From Actinoplanes sandaracinus (GTDB lineage: Bacteria; Actinomycetota; Actinomycetes; Mycobacteriales; Micromonosporaceae), in the NCBI RefSeq assembly GCF_030009775.1, contig NZ_JASCTH010000025.1, forward strand, positions 111,821-175,820: a DNA stretch of 64,000 nt, read 5' to 3'. Positions 7,610-15,463 of the stretch are shown one piece after another. Made by a program: the position numbers and the translations under genes. The first letter of the stretch is position 1, and each line of letters starts with the position of its first letter. Under the pieces are notes generated by a model. That model made no database searches. It was not told the DNA's origin and saw only the letters and a program-made list of their open reading frames with translations.

Positions 7610-10600
7610 TCGAGGACGACCAGCGGCGCGCCCTGACCGAGCTGCGGCGCCTGGACTGGGCCCCGACTCCGGAGGATGTCTGGACCGCCCTGGACGTGCA
7701 TCTCGACGAGTTGAACGGGGCCGCCGGCGCGGCTGTCCTGCAGGCGTTCGAGGAGGCGGAGGCACGCCGGACGGGCAGTCCGCTGGGACTGGCCATCGCG
7801 GGCCAGCACGGCTCGGGCAAGACCCACCTGCTGCGCTGGGCCCGGGAGAAGGTTCAGCAACGGCACGGGTACTTCTTCCTGATGGGCATGGCGGACGGCC
7901 GCACCTTCTGGCCGAACATCGTGCACACCCTGCTGCGCGGGCTGCGCCGCTCCGGCTACTACCGGCACACCCAGCTGGCGATGCTCCTGGAACGCCTCAG
8001 TGAGCGGTCGGAGATTCCGAGCGGGCTGCGCCGGCAGATCCGCGGCCAGGCGCCGCTCACCCCGACCGCGCTCGACGCCTTCGTGAACGGGGTGCGGGCC
8101 ACCGACCCCGAGGCGGGCCGGGAGTGCCGTTTCACGATGCGGGCTCTCGTCCTGCTGGCCTCCACCGACCCCGGCGTCGCGGACCTCGGAGAGTCATGGC
8201 TGCTGTCGCTGCCTGGCCTCGAACCGGACGAGTTGCGACAGTGGGGCCTGCCGGCGAGCACCAAGCCGGAACAACAGGTGGCGGTCGAGATATCCCGGCT
8301 GCTCGCCCTGACCGGGCCCAGCATGCTGGCGGTCGACCAGATCGACGTCATCTTCGCGCAGAGCAACCCCGTGGAGACGGCCGAGATCGCCGGCGATCTC
8401 GGTCACGGCCTGATGGATCTGCGCGAGAAGATGTTCCGGACGGTGACCGTGGTCGCGTGCCTTCCGACGTCCTGGGACCGGATGAAGCACGACTCCCTGG
8501 GCTCGTTCGGCGGCCGGTTCCGGGAACAGACGCGGCTGGAGCGGCTGCCCTCGCCGGAGGTCGCCGAGAGCCTGATCGCCGCCAGGTTCGCCGCCCTGTT
8601 CGACGCCGCCGCGTTCAAGCCGTCCTACTTCACCTGGCCGATCCTGCCGGAAGCCTTCGGTGACGCTCCGAGCTACACGCCGCGGCAGCTGATCCAGCGG
8701 GCCGACGAGCACGTCCGGTACTGCCTGGCCCGCGACGAGGTCGTCCCGTTGGCGAACTTCGACGATCACCGGGAGAGCTCGGCGCCACCGAAGGCGCCGG
8801 CCCGGACCGATGATCTGACCCCGCTCGGCGAACGCCTCGCCCGGCTCGTCGCCGAGGCGGAGGTCAGCGCCGCCCTGGCCCCGGCGACCGAGGACACCGA
8901 GATGTCCCGCCTGCTGGAGGCCGGTCTGCGTGCCTGGGCGGTCGAGCAGGGCGCCGGCGCCGGCCGGTTCAGGGTGCAGCCGGCCGAGCAGAGCAACCCG
9001 TCGACACATGCCTGGCTGTGCGAGACCCTCGACGAGGACATCGAGGACGAGGCGCACTGGTCGTTCCGCGGTCTGTCGCACACCCATGCGCGTGCGGTGC
9101 AGGCCAGGCTGGCCCGGCTGCGGAGCTCCGCCGGACTGAACCCGCAGGTCAGCAAACGGCGTGCGGTCCTGCTGCGCAACATCGACTGGCCGACCGGCCC
9201 GGTGAGCGCGCGGGTGAGGCAGGAGTTCCTGGACCTCGGCGGCGTGATCACCACGGTCGGCGAGGACGACCTGCGCACCTTCGCGGCCCTGGAGCGACTG
9301 CTGCGGGAGAACGACCCGCTGCTTCCGGACTTCCTGCGGGCACACCGCCCGGCGGGTGGCACCACCCTGTTCACCGAGGTGTTCGGGCCACCGGTCGACG
9401 CGCCCGTGCTCGCCGCGGCGCGGGCCGAACCGGAACCGGAGCCGCCCGCCGAGCCCGGGATCCGGGTCGGAGCGGTCGCCGAGACCGGTGTGCCCGTGCG
9501 CCTGACGCTGGAGTCTCTGCGCAAACACACGGCGATCTTCGCGGGTTCCGGGTCCGGGAAGACCGTCCTGATCCGCAGACTGGTCGAGGAGTGCGCCCTG
9601 CACGGCGTGTCCTCGATCGTCCTGGACCCGAACAACGACCTGGCTCGTCTCGGTGACGCCTGGCCGCGGCCGCCGGAGTCCTGGCGTGACGACGACGGCG
9701 TCCGGGCTCGCGAATATCTCGACACCACCGACGTGGTCGTCTGGACCCCACGCCGCGAGTCCGGGCGGCCGTTGAGCCTGCAGCCGCTGCCGGACTTCGG
9801 CGCCGTGCTGGACGAGCCCGACGAGTTCGCCTTGGCGCTCGACGCGGCCGTCGCCACGCTGGCCCCCCGCGCCCGGATGGCGGCGGGCACCGCCAAGGCC
9901 GACCGGGGGCGGGCCGTCCTGCGCAAGGCTCTGGAGCACTTCGGGCGTTCCGGCGGCACGACCCTCGGTGACTTCGTCGAGTTGCTGATCGATCTTCCGG
10001 ACGAGGTGACCAGCCTGGGGCGGGCGCGGGAACTCGCCGCCGACATGGCCGAGACCCTGAAGGCCGCGATGGTCAACGATCCGCTCTTCGGCGGCGCCGG
10101 CAGCCCGCTCAATCCGGGCGTGCTGCTCAGCCCGCCGCCCGGCCGTCGTGCCCGGGTGTCGGTCATCAGCCTGATCGGGCTGCCCGGCGACGAGCAGCGG
10201 CAGAGCTTTGTCAACCAGCTTCAGATGGCGCTGTTCTCCTGGATCAAACGGCACCCGGCGGGTGACCGGCCGCTGGGTGGGCTCTTCGTCATGGACGAGG
10301 CACAGACATTCGCTCCGTCCGGGGCGATGACCGCGTGCACGGAGAGCACTCTCGCGCTGGCCAGCCAGGCCCGCAAGTACGGCCTCGGACTGATCTTCGC
10401 CACCCAGGCGCCGCGAGGCATCCACAACCGCATCGTCGGCAACGCGGCCACCCAGTTCTTCGGCTTCCTCAACAGCCCCACCCAGATCGCGGCGGCGAAG
10501 GAGGTCGCCCAGGCCAAGGGCAGCTCGGTGCTGGACATCTCCCGGTTGCGCACCGGCCAGTTCTACGCGGTCACCGAGGGGAAACCGTTCCGCAAGCTGT

Positions 10601-10677
10601 CCACCGCGATGTGCCTGACCCATCACCCGCAGAGCGCGCTGACCGCCGAAGAGGTCCTCCAGCGCGCCCGTGCCTGA
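7606..10677 (+). CDS. Large dual P-loop protein: N-terminal AAA+ domain and C-terminal HerA/FtsK-like translocase domain
   Basis: A 1023-residue protein. The N-terminal NTPase has Walker A GQHGSGKT (66-73), Walker B MLAVDQID (240-247), a sensor-like VVACLPTSWDRMK and an arginine-containing GGRFREQTRLERL; it looks ORC/KAP-like. A middle region (about 390-620) of unknown fold links to a second NTPase with GSGSGKT (about 647-653), VLDPNND, Walker B LFVMDEAQTF (about 894-903) and LGLIFATQAPRGI, a HerA/VirB4/FtsK-type hexameric DNA-pumping ATPase pattern. The GTG start overlaps the upstream stop. Similar two-NTPase architectures occur in phage-defence and DNA-repair loci, but no nuclease or methylase gene is adjacent, so the role is open. 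It ends against a convergent gene with a shared hairpin. Confidence 0.85.
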   Translation: MIEDDQRRALTELRRLDWAPTPEDVWTALDVHLDELNGAAGAAVLQAFEEAEARRTGSPLGLAIAGQHGSGKTHLLRWAREKVQQRHGYFFLMGMADGRTFWPNIVHTLLRGLRRSGYYRHTQLAMLLERLSERSEIPSGLRRQIRGQAPLTPTALDAFVNGVRATDPEAGRECRFTMRALVLLASTDPGVADLGESWLLSLPGLEPDELRQWGLPASTKPEQQVAVEISRLLALTGPSMLAVDQIDVIFAQSNPVETAEIAGDLGHGLMDLREKMFRTVTVVACLPTSWDRMKHDSLGSFGGRFREQTRLERLPSPEVAESLIAARFAALFDAAAFKPSYFTWPILPEAFGDAPSYTPRQLIQRADEHVRYCLARDEVVPLANFDDHRESSAPPKAPARTDDLTPLGERLARLVAEAEVSAALAPATEDTEMSRLLEAGLRAWAVEQGAGAGRFRVQPAEQSNPSTHAWLCETLDEDIEDEAHWSFRGLSHTHARAVQARLARLRSSAGLNPQVSKRRAVLLRNIDWPTGPVSARVRQEFLDLGGVITTVGEDDLRTFAALERLLRENDPLLPDFLRAHRPAGGTTLFTEVFGPPVDAPVLAAARAEPEPEPPAEPGIRVGAVAETGVPVRLTLESLRKHTAIFAGSGSGKTVLIRRLVEECALHGVSSIVLDPNNDLARLGDAWPRPPESWRDDDGVRAREYLDTTDVVVWTPRRESGRPLSLQPLPDFGAVLDEPDEFALALDAAVATLAPRARMAAGTAKADRGRAVLRKALEHFGRSGGTTLGDFVELLIDLPDEVTSLGRARELAADMAETLKAAMVNDPLFGGAGSPLNPGVLLSPPPGRRARVSVISLIGLPGDEQRQSFVNQLQMALFSWIKRHPAGDRPLGGLFVMDEAQTFAPSGAMTACTESTLALASQARKYGLGLIFATQAPRGIHNRIVGNAATQFFGFLNSPTQIAAAKEVAQAKGSSVLDISRLRTGQFYAVTEGKPFRKLSTAMCLTHHPQSALTAEEVLQRARA

Positions 10678-10688
10678 GCCCCGCCACT

Positions 10689-10740
10689 CACCTGCTCGTG
10701 GTCAGCTGTTGCGGGGGCGGCGGGCCACCACGAGCAGGTG
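10689..10740. terminator. Bidirectional hairpin between convergent genes
   Basis: The 14-bp arms CACCTGCTCGTGGT (10689-10702) and ACCACGAGCAGGTG (10727-10740) are exact complements with a 24-nt loop. The right arm and most of the loop lie inside the 3' end of the methyltransferase fusion gene, so one arm is coding. It lies between the two convergent stop regions and can serve both. Confidence 0.5.
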
Positions 10741-12330
10741 GGTGGTGGGCCAGTCGAGGGGCCGGCCGTCGAGTTCGGTGAGCGCGGCCACCGGCGCGAT
10801 CCGGTTGTCGATGATCCAGTCGTTGCGGATCGCGGCCGACGCCTGGTCGAGTTCGAACCCGGCCTCCGCCAGCAGCTGCGCCCACTCGGCGAAGGACAGG
10901 CCGCAGAACTGCTCCTTGGTCTCGGACAGCCAGTTGTCGACGTAGTCCTTACGGGTCAGGAAGTCCATCGCCGCGCCCAGTTCGAGGCGCACCGTGCCGT
11001 CGTCGAGAGCCGCGAACGTGAAGGGGAACGCGAAGTCGGCCGCGAACTGGTCGAGGCGCGCCCGGGTGGACAGGCCGCCGACGTACCGCCGGATCTCGTC
11101 GGACGTGAGACCGGCCAGGTCGCGCCGTGGTGAGGCGGGGTTGGCGCCGTCGTCGGTGGCGAGCCGCAGCACGACCTCGCGCCGGCGGTCGTCCGGACCG
11201 CACACGTCACTGTTGATCCAGACGCCGCCGGGCGCGGTGTGGTCGAAGATGCGCCGGGCGAACTGGAGCAGCGACTCCCGCTGCGAGCCGTACGACCAGA
11301 TCTCGTGGGTCAGGGCGAAGGTGAGCGTGGTGTCCACCGACCGGTCCGCGAAGATCGCGCCGCCGAGGACGTTGCGCTGGTAGAAGTAGACGTTGGCGTT
11401 GCGGAAGACGCCCTGCGCCTTCTTGTGCACACACTCGGAATACAGATGGCGGGCCACCTCGACGCCGATCAGGTCGCTCTCGTGCAGGCCCGGTTCGCGG
11501 TCGGCCAGTTCCAGGACGGCCCCGGCGCCGCAGCCGATGTCCACGACGCGGCCGGGACGCACGTGCTGCCGGACCGCCGCCCACTTGCGCTCGGCGGCGT
11601 CGGCGAAGGCCTCCACGTAGGTCCGGTAGTCGCGGGTCGCGGTGAGACCGCCCTCGTCGCCGACGAGCGGGTCGTTGACCACGGTCCGGACCGTGTCGGC
11701 CAGCCGGTACCGCTCGAAGACGTCGATGGTCGCGGGGTGGGCCAGCTTCCGCCAGGACTCGTCGCCGGCGGCCAGGCGCAGCAGCACGTCCCAGGGCCGC
11801 TCCGCCGCGGTGCGCACCAGCGGGTCGGCCTCGACGAGCGCGATCGGGAAGCCGAGACGCTCGTACAGCTTCACCACGTCCGGCGTCGAACACGCGACCA
11901 CCGTGTCCGCCGGGGTGAGACCGATGCCGGTGGCCACGGCGATGCTCTTGAGGGTGACCTCGGCGAACGCGTCGGTGGGCGCGGTGTCGAAGACCGGCAC
12001 GACGAGTGAACGCAGCCCGCTGAGCATGCTGAACCGCTCGATGGCCGCCTCCCGCCGGTGATAGGGGACCGGGTTGCGCCTGGTGTTCTCGTGGTTGGCC
12101 GACGTCACGGCCCACACGATCGTGGCCGCGCTGTCGGCGGCGAGCCGGTGCAGATAGTCCGCCTGGAACCGGGTCAGCAGATGGTGACGCCCGGGAAACA
12201 GCACGAAGCGTGGCGACGGTTCGATGTGATCACCCCATCGGGTCGGTGAGCGAGGGCCCGGCCGCCGGCGGTCTCGCGGCCGAAAGGCAGGGTACTGCGG
12301 GCGCGTCCCCGCCGCGTCACGGACGCTCAT
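10702..12330 (-). CDS. Fusion protein: NMN-adenylyltransferase-like domain plus class I SAM-dependent methyltransferase
   Basis: A 542-residue protein. Residues about 40-210 follow the layout of NadM-type nicotinamide-nucleotide adenylyltransferases: FPGR at the nucleotide site, VWAVTSANHENTRRNPVPYHRREAAIERF in place of the family's SAQ...NPFTAGER segment, a CSTPDVVKLYERLGF strand, and PWDVLLRLAAGDESWRKL followed by HPATIDVFERY, like the family's IR-EGE-W--LVPP-V tail. The HxGH catalytic motif is not conserved (HHLLTRFQ), so catalysis may be lost. From about 255 comes a methyltransferase with motif I VVDIGCGAG (262-270). The acceptor is unknown. It is divergent from a TetR gene 63 bp away that may regulate it. 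Confidence 0.75.
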   Translation of the reverse strand: MSVRDAAGTRPQYPAFRPRDRRRPGPRSPTRWGDHIEPSPRFVLFPGRHHLLTRFQADYLHRLAADSAATIVWAVTSANHENTRRNPVPYHRREAAIERFSMLSGLRSLVVPVFDTAPTDAFAEVTLKSIAVATGIGLTPADTVVACSTPDVVKLYERLGFPIALVEADPLVRTAAERPWDVLLRLAAGDESWRKLAHPATIDVFERYRLADTVRTVVNDPLVGDEGGLTATRDYRTYVEAFADAAERKWAAVRQHVRPGRVVDIGCGAGAVLELADREPGLHESDLIGVEVARHLYSECVHKKAQGVFRNANVYFYQRNVLGGAIFADRSVDTTLTFALTHEIWSYGSQRESLLQFARRIFDHTAPGGVWINSDVCGPDDRRREVVLRLATDDGANPASPRRDLAGLTSDEIRRYVGGLSTRARLDQFAADFAFPFTFAALDDGTVRLELGAAMDFLTRKDYVDNWLSETKEQFCGLSFAEWAQLLAEAGFELDQASAAIRNDWIIDNRIAPVAALTELDGRPLDWPTTHLLVVARRPRNS

Positions 12331-12363
12331 GGGAGCGGGGTTGTGACCGGACTTATATTTACG

Positions 12364-12382
12364 AACGGTCGGTCGTTTTATA
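12364..12382 (+). promoter_or_regulatory. Probable TetR operator and -10 region
   Basis: AACGGTCGGTCGTT (12364-12377) is a partial palindrome of the GACCGACCG type often bound by TetR proteins. It overlaps a TATA-like -10 (12379-12382) just before the TetR start at 12394 and lies within the 63-bp gap to the divergent fusion gene. Confidence 0.45.
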
Positions 12383-12393
12383 GGTTGGGCGGT

Positions 12394-13029
12394 ATGACGC
12401 AGGACGGCAGATTGATCCGCGGGCAGCGCACCCGCAGCGCGGTGCTGGAGCAGGCCCTCCTGCTCGCCACCGTGTCCGGTCTCGACGGCCTGTCACTCAG
12501 CCAGGTCGCCGACGCGCTCGGGGTCAGCAAGTCAGGCCTCTTCGCGCACTGGCGGTCCAAGGAGGCGCTGCAACTCGCGGTGATCGACCAGGCGCGGGCG
12601 CAGTGGACCGAGCGGGTGATCCGCCCGGCCCTGAGCGCGCCGGCGGGGGTGCGCCGGCTCTGGGCCGTGCACGACAGCCGCATCGCCTTCTACGAGGCGA
12701 AGGTGCTGCCCGGCGGCTGCTTCTTCGCCAACGCCCACTTCGAGTTCAACGCCCGGCCCGGTCCGATCCGGGACAGGCTCGCCACCGAGCAGACCGACTG
12801 GATGACCTTCCTGACCGGGCTGGCCACCGACGCCGTCACCGCCGGCGACCTGCGGGCCGACGTCAGCCCGGCCGTGCTCGCCTACCAGGTCGAGGCCCTG
12901 GGGATCTGCGCCGTGATGCAGGCGCCCGTCCTCGGCCCCGGCACGACGTATCCCCACGCCCGCCGGGCACTGCTCGACCACCTGCGCGCCATCACCTGCG
13001 ACCCGACGATCCTTCCGGAGCTGACATGA
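12394..13029 (+). CDS. TetR family transcriptional regulator
   Basis: A 211-residue regulator. The N-terminal helix-turn-helix is clear (LSLSQVADALGVSKSGLFAHWRSKEAL). The C-terminal ligand domain contains GGCFFANAHFEFNARPGPIRD, as in the TetR_C subgroup that often regulates acyl-CoA or small-molecule metabolism. I chose the ATG at 12394, immediately after the operator-like palindrome; an in-frame ATG at 12343 would place the operator inside the gene. The stop overlaps the thioesterase start (ATGA), so the two form an operon, and the divergent fusion gene probably shares the operator. Confidence 0.9.
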   Translation: MTQDGRLIRGQRTRSAVLEQALLLATVSGLDGLSLSQVADALGVSKSGLFAHWRSKEALQLAVIDQARAQWTERVIRPALSAPAGVRRLWAVHDSRIAFYEAKVLPGGCFFANAHFEFNARPGPIRDRLATEQTDWMTFLTGLATDAVTAGDLRADVSPAVLAYQVEALGICAVMQAPVLGPGTTYPHARRALLDHLRAITCDPTILPELT

Positions 13030-13475
13030 CAACCGTCGCCATCGACGTCTCGCACGGCGCCGTCGTGCACACCCCCGTGCACTTCGACGACCTGGACGCC
13101 ATGGGTGTGCTGCACAACTCGCGATACGCGGTGCTCGTCGAGCGCGCGGTCGCCAAGTGGTGGGCCGAGCGGGGCGTCTCGTTCACCAACGGCCGCCCCT
13201 CCTCACCGGACGCCTTCAACGTGGTCCGGGAGTATGCGATCACCTTCCACGCGCCGGTGAGCAGCGTCGGCGACATCGCGATCCACTTCTGGCTCGACAA
13301 ACTCGGCACCACCAGCGCGGCGTACGGGTTCCGGGTCACCTCGACCGACGGCGCTGCGGTGTACGCGGAGGGCCGTCGCGTCAACGTGCGCCTCGACCCC
13401 GCCACCATGCGCCCCGAGCCGTGGACCGACCACGCCCGCGGTGTGGCCGCCACCCTGGTCGTCAACCGCGGCTAG
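13026..13475 (+). CDS. Hotdog-fold acyl-CoA thioesterase (4HBT type)
   Basis: A 149-residue single hotdog domain. The segment HFDDLDAMGVLHNSRYAVLVERA is the 4-hydroxybenzoyl-CoA thioesterase signature, with the catalytic Asp of D-x-x-G in the D-A-M-G-V-L-H-N context. The rest (REYAITFHAPVSSVGD, then a strand-rich C-terminus) fits the YbgC/FadM group, which hydrolyses acyl-CoAs in the cytoplasm. Chain-length preference cannot be read. It is translationally coupled to the upstream TetR gene, which therefore probably responds to a related acyl-CoA or fatty acid. Confidence 0.88.
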   Translation: MTTVAIDVSHGAVVHTPVHFDDLDAMGVLHNSRYAVLVERAVAKWWAERGVSFTNGRPSSPDAFNVVREYAITFHAPVSSVGDIAIHFWLDKLGTTSAAYGFRVTSTDGAAVYAEGRRVNVRLDPATMRPEPWTDHARGVAATLVVNRG

Positions 13476-13543
13476 CCACCGGTTCGGTGGCCGTACCGGA
13501 TGCGGGGAAGTGAGCCGGGCGCGGCGGGACGACCGCGCCCGGC
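13475..13543. terminator. Tandem hairpins between convergent thioesterase and mtf genes
   Basis: The first hairpin is GCCACCG / CGGTGGC (13475-13491, 3-nt loop). The second is GCCGGGCGCGG / CCGCGCCCGGC (13514-13543, 8-nt loop, perfect 11-bp stem). The 76-bp gap between the two stop codons is almost all hairpin, as expected for a bidirectional terminator. Confidence 0.75.
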
Positions 13544-13551
13544 GGAGAGTG

Positions 13552-14397
13552 TCAGATGCGGTCGGCGGCGATCAGCAGGTAGTGGAAGCTGCCTTCGCGG
13601 TACGCGGTGAGGAACGGCTCCTCGATGCCGGTCGCGACCGACGACCGGGCGCGCAGCTCCCAATAGGGGATCGTCGCCGCGGTCAGGTCGGTCACGGCGA
13701 TCGGGGCGAGGCCGTTGGCGGCGAGGGCCTTGAAGTAGTGGCTGCGCGGGTGGATGTCGCACGTGTAGTGCTCGTTGATCCGGCTGACCGCCTTGGAGCG
13801 CAGGCCGGTCACGTCGTTGGCGCAGCCGGTGATGCAGACGTATCGTCCACCGAACCTCAGCAGGCGGGCGAACTCGGCGTACAGGTCGCCGAGGTCGACG
13901 TACATCGTGGTCTCGTTGGTCCAGACGGCCTGGCGGCTGCCGGCCGGCAGGTGGGTGTCCAGCATGTTCCGGAAGTGGAAGCGGACCCGGTCGGCGATGC
14001 CGCGGCGGGCGGCCTGCTCGTTGGCGAAGCCGACCTGGTACTCCGAGATCGATACGCCGTCGACCTCGCAGCCGAACCGCTGGTGGGCCATGATGCTGGT
14101 GCCGCCGCGACCGGAGCCGCCGTCGAGGATCATGTCGTCCGGCCCGATCGGGCCCAGGTGATCGAGCAGCAGGTCGGCCTGTGCGCTCTCCAGGCGGTGC
14201 AGCTCGGCGATGATCCGCTGCTCGCGGGCGCCGGCCGGGGCGTCCAGAACCGACGGATCGTACGGGCCCACCCCGTAGTGGTGGTGGTAGAGATCGTCGA
14301 CCTCGCCGAGGCGCAGGTTGACCGGGTCCTGCCGGTTGGTGTTCCAGTAGTCGGCGACCGACTTCTCGAAGTCGGTGCGCAGGACGGTCGTGGTCAT
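13552..14397 (-). CDS. mtf: Geranyl diphosphate 2-C-methyltransferase (2-methylisoborneol pathway)
   Basis: A 281-residue SAM methyltransferase with motif I ILDGGSGRGG, EVDGVSISEYQVGFAN and a C-terminal HYFKALAANGL region. It matches the GPP C-methyltransferase that adds a methyl group at C2 of geranyl diphosphate, the first step to 2-methylisoborneol. Context is decisive: it is the last gene of an operon with the encapsulin shell (eshA) and the 2-MIB synthase (tpc), the same set and order as the Streptomyces coelicolor locus SCO7699-SCO7701. The ATG at 14397 has AAAGGAG upstream, and only one base separates it from the tpc stop. Confidence 0.93.
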   Translation of the reverse strand: MTTTVLRTDFEKSVADYWNTNRQDPVNLRLGEVDDLYHHHYGVGPYDPSVLDAPAGAREQRIIAELHRLESAQADLLLDHLGPIGPDDMILDGGSGRGGTSIMAHQRFGCEVDGVSISEYQVGFANEQAARRGIADRVRFHFRNMLDTHLPAGSRQAVWTNETTMYVDLGDLYAEFARLLRFGGRYVCITGCANDVTGLRSKAVSRINEHYTCDIHPRSHYFKALAANGLAPIAVTDLTAATIPYWELRARSSVATGIEEPFLTAYREGSFHYLLIAADRI

Positions 14398-14398
14398 G

Positions 14399-15463
14399 TC
14401 AGCTCCTTTGGTAACGGCCGGTGGTCGCGTGCCACCGGCGGCTGCCGCCGAGCCAGGCCCAGGTGTCCGCGAGGAACCGCCGCAGGTTCGGCGACCCGGC
14501 GGCGCTGAGCTGGGCGGCCAGCCCGACGAAGGTGTGCATCAGCTCGTTGTGGATCTCGACGGTGCGAGCCATGGCCTCGTCGCGGGAGAGGTCCTCCCGC
14601 AGAGCCAGCACCCGCGGCAGGTTGAAGTCGGTGTCCGACTCCGACGGCCCGGAGTGCAGGTCGTTGACGAGCACCGCCGCGTTGCCGGCGGTGGTGAAGG
14701 CGCGCCGCACCTCGGGGTGGTAGAACTCGTGCGCCGGCAGCTCGTACCCGGCCAGCACGTCGATCAGGATCATCGGCGGCAGGTAACTGTTGAGGTGCCG
14801 CTGCACGAGGTACTCCCAGACCGGGGGAGTGCGCTTGTTGACGTGCCAGTCCGCCTCCTGCGTCCAGGCCAGGAAGAGGATCGCCATCTGGTGCTGGAAG
14901 CGGCCCATCTGGGTCGTGGAGGCGTAGACCGCCAGGTGCTCCATGGCGGTGCGGAACGCCTCAGAGATCGGCTGGAGCCGGTGATAGCGGTCCATGTCGG
15001 CGGTGTAGCGCGGGACCATCCGGGCCGGGTCGACCACCGACATGAGCCGGGCCAGCCGGGAGCCGACCACCGCCGGCTCGGCGCCCAGCTCCACCTCGTC
15101 GACGTAGTAGTCGTCCGCCGCCCACTCGGCGACCAGGCACTTCGTGGCGGCGAGCAGTCGGTCCGGGTCGCTGACGGCCGGGTGGGCGAGCATCATGTAG
15201 CGGCCGAACCCGTAGGACCGCAGTTTGTCCAGCCGTCCCGGATAGATCCCGATCCTTCCGGCCCAGGCGATCAGCTGGTCGTCGACCAGGTCGCCGAGAG
15301 CCGGGTCGTCACGCAGCGCGTCGGGGCAGAAGAGCTGCCCGTCGGCCGACGGCAGGATCAGCGGGCCGGCGAAGGCCCGCATCGCCGACATGCCGAAGCC
15401 CGGCAGCAGCTTGCGCAGCTCTCCCGGCGGCGCGCCACGGACATCACTCAGCAGGGTCGACAT
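14399..15463 (-). CDS. tpc: 2-methylisoborneol synthase (class I terpene cyclase), short N-terminus
   Basis: A 354-residue class I terpene synthase that cyclises 2-methylgeranyl diphosphate to the earthy odorant 2-methylisoborneol. The Asp-rich metal motif is ADDYYVDE (about 116-123) and the NSE motif is VNDLHSGPSE in the C-terminal half; both are complete. The ATG at 15463 shares its A with the eshA stop codon (TGATG). The Streptomyces enzyme, as I recall it, carries a roughly 80-100 residue longer disordered N-terminus, implicated in packaging into the EshA shell; here only about 38 residues precede the catalytic fold. The frame stays open upstream into eshA, but that stretch looks like a shadow. 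Confidence 0.92.
   Translation of the reverse strand: MSTLLSDVRGAPPGELRKLLPGFGMSAMRAFAGPLILPSADGQLFCPDALRDDPALGDLVDDQLIAWAGRIGIYPGRLDKLRSYGFGRYMMLAHPAVSDPDRLLAATKCLVAEWAADDYYVDEVELGAEPAVVGSRLARLMSVVDPARMVPRYTADMDRYHRLQPISEAFRTAMEHLAVYASTTQMGRFQHQMAILFLAWTQEADWHVNKRTPPVWEYLVQRHLNSYLPPMILIDVLAGYELPAHEFYHPEVRRAFTTAGNAAVLVNDLHSGPSESDTDFNLPRVLALREDLSRDEAMARTVEIHNELMHTFVGLAAQLSAAGSPNLRRFLADTWAWLGGSRRWHATTGRYQRS

Noticed and set aside
8194..10626. A minus-strand frame of about 810 codons
   Set aside because: It is the shadow of the dual-NTPase gene; no motif, and the composition is typical of antisense frames in high-GC DNA.
6959..10677. BREX or DISARM system
   Set aside because: No pglZ, brxL, methyltransferase or PLD-type gene accompanies the NTPase; only the NTPase architecture is reminiscent.
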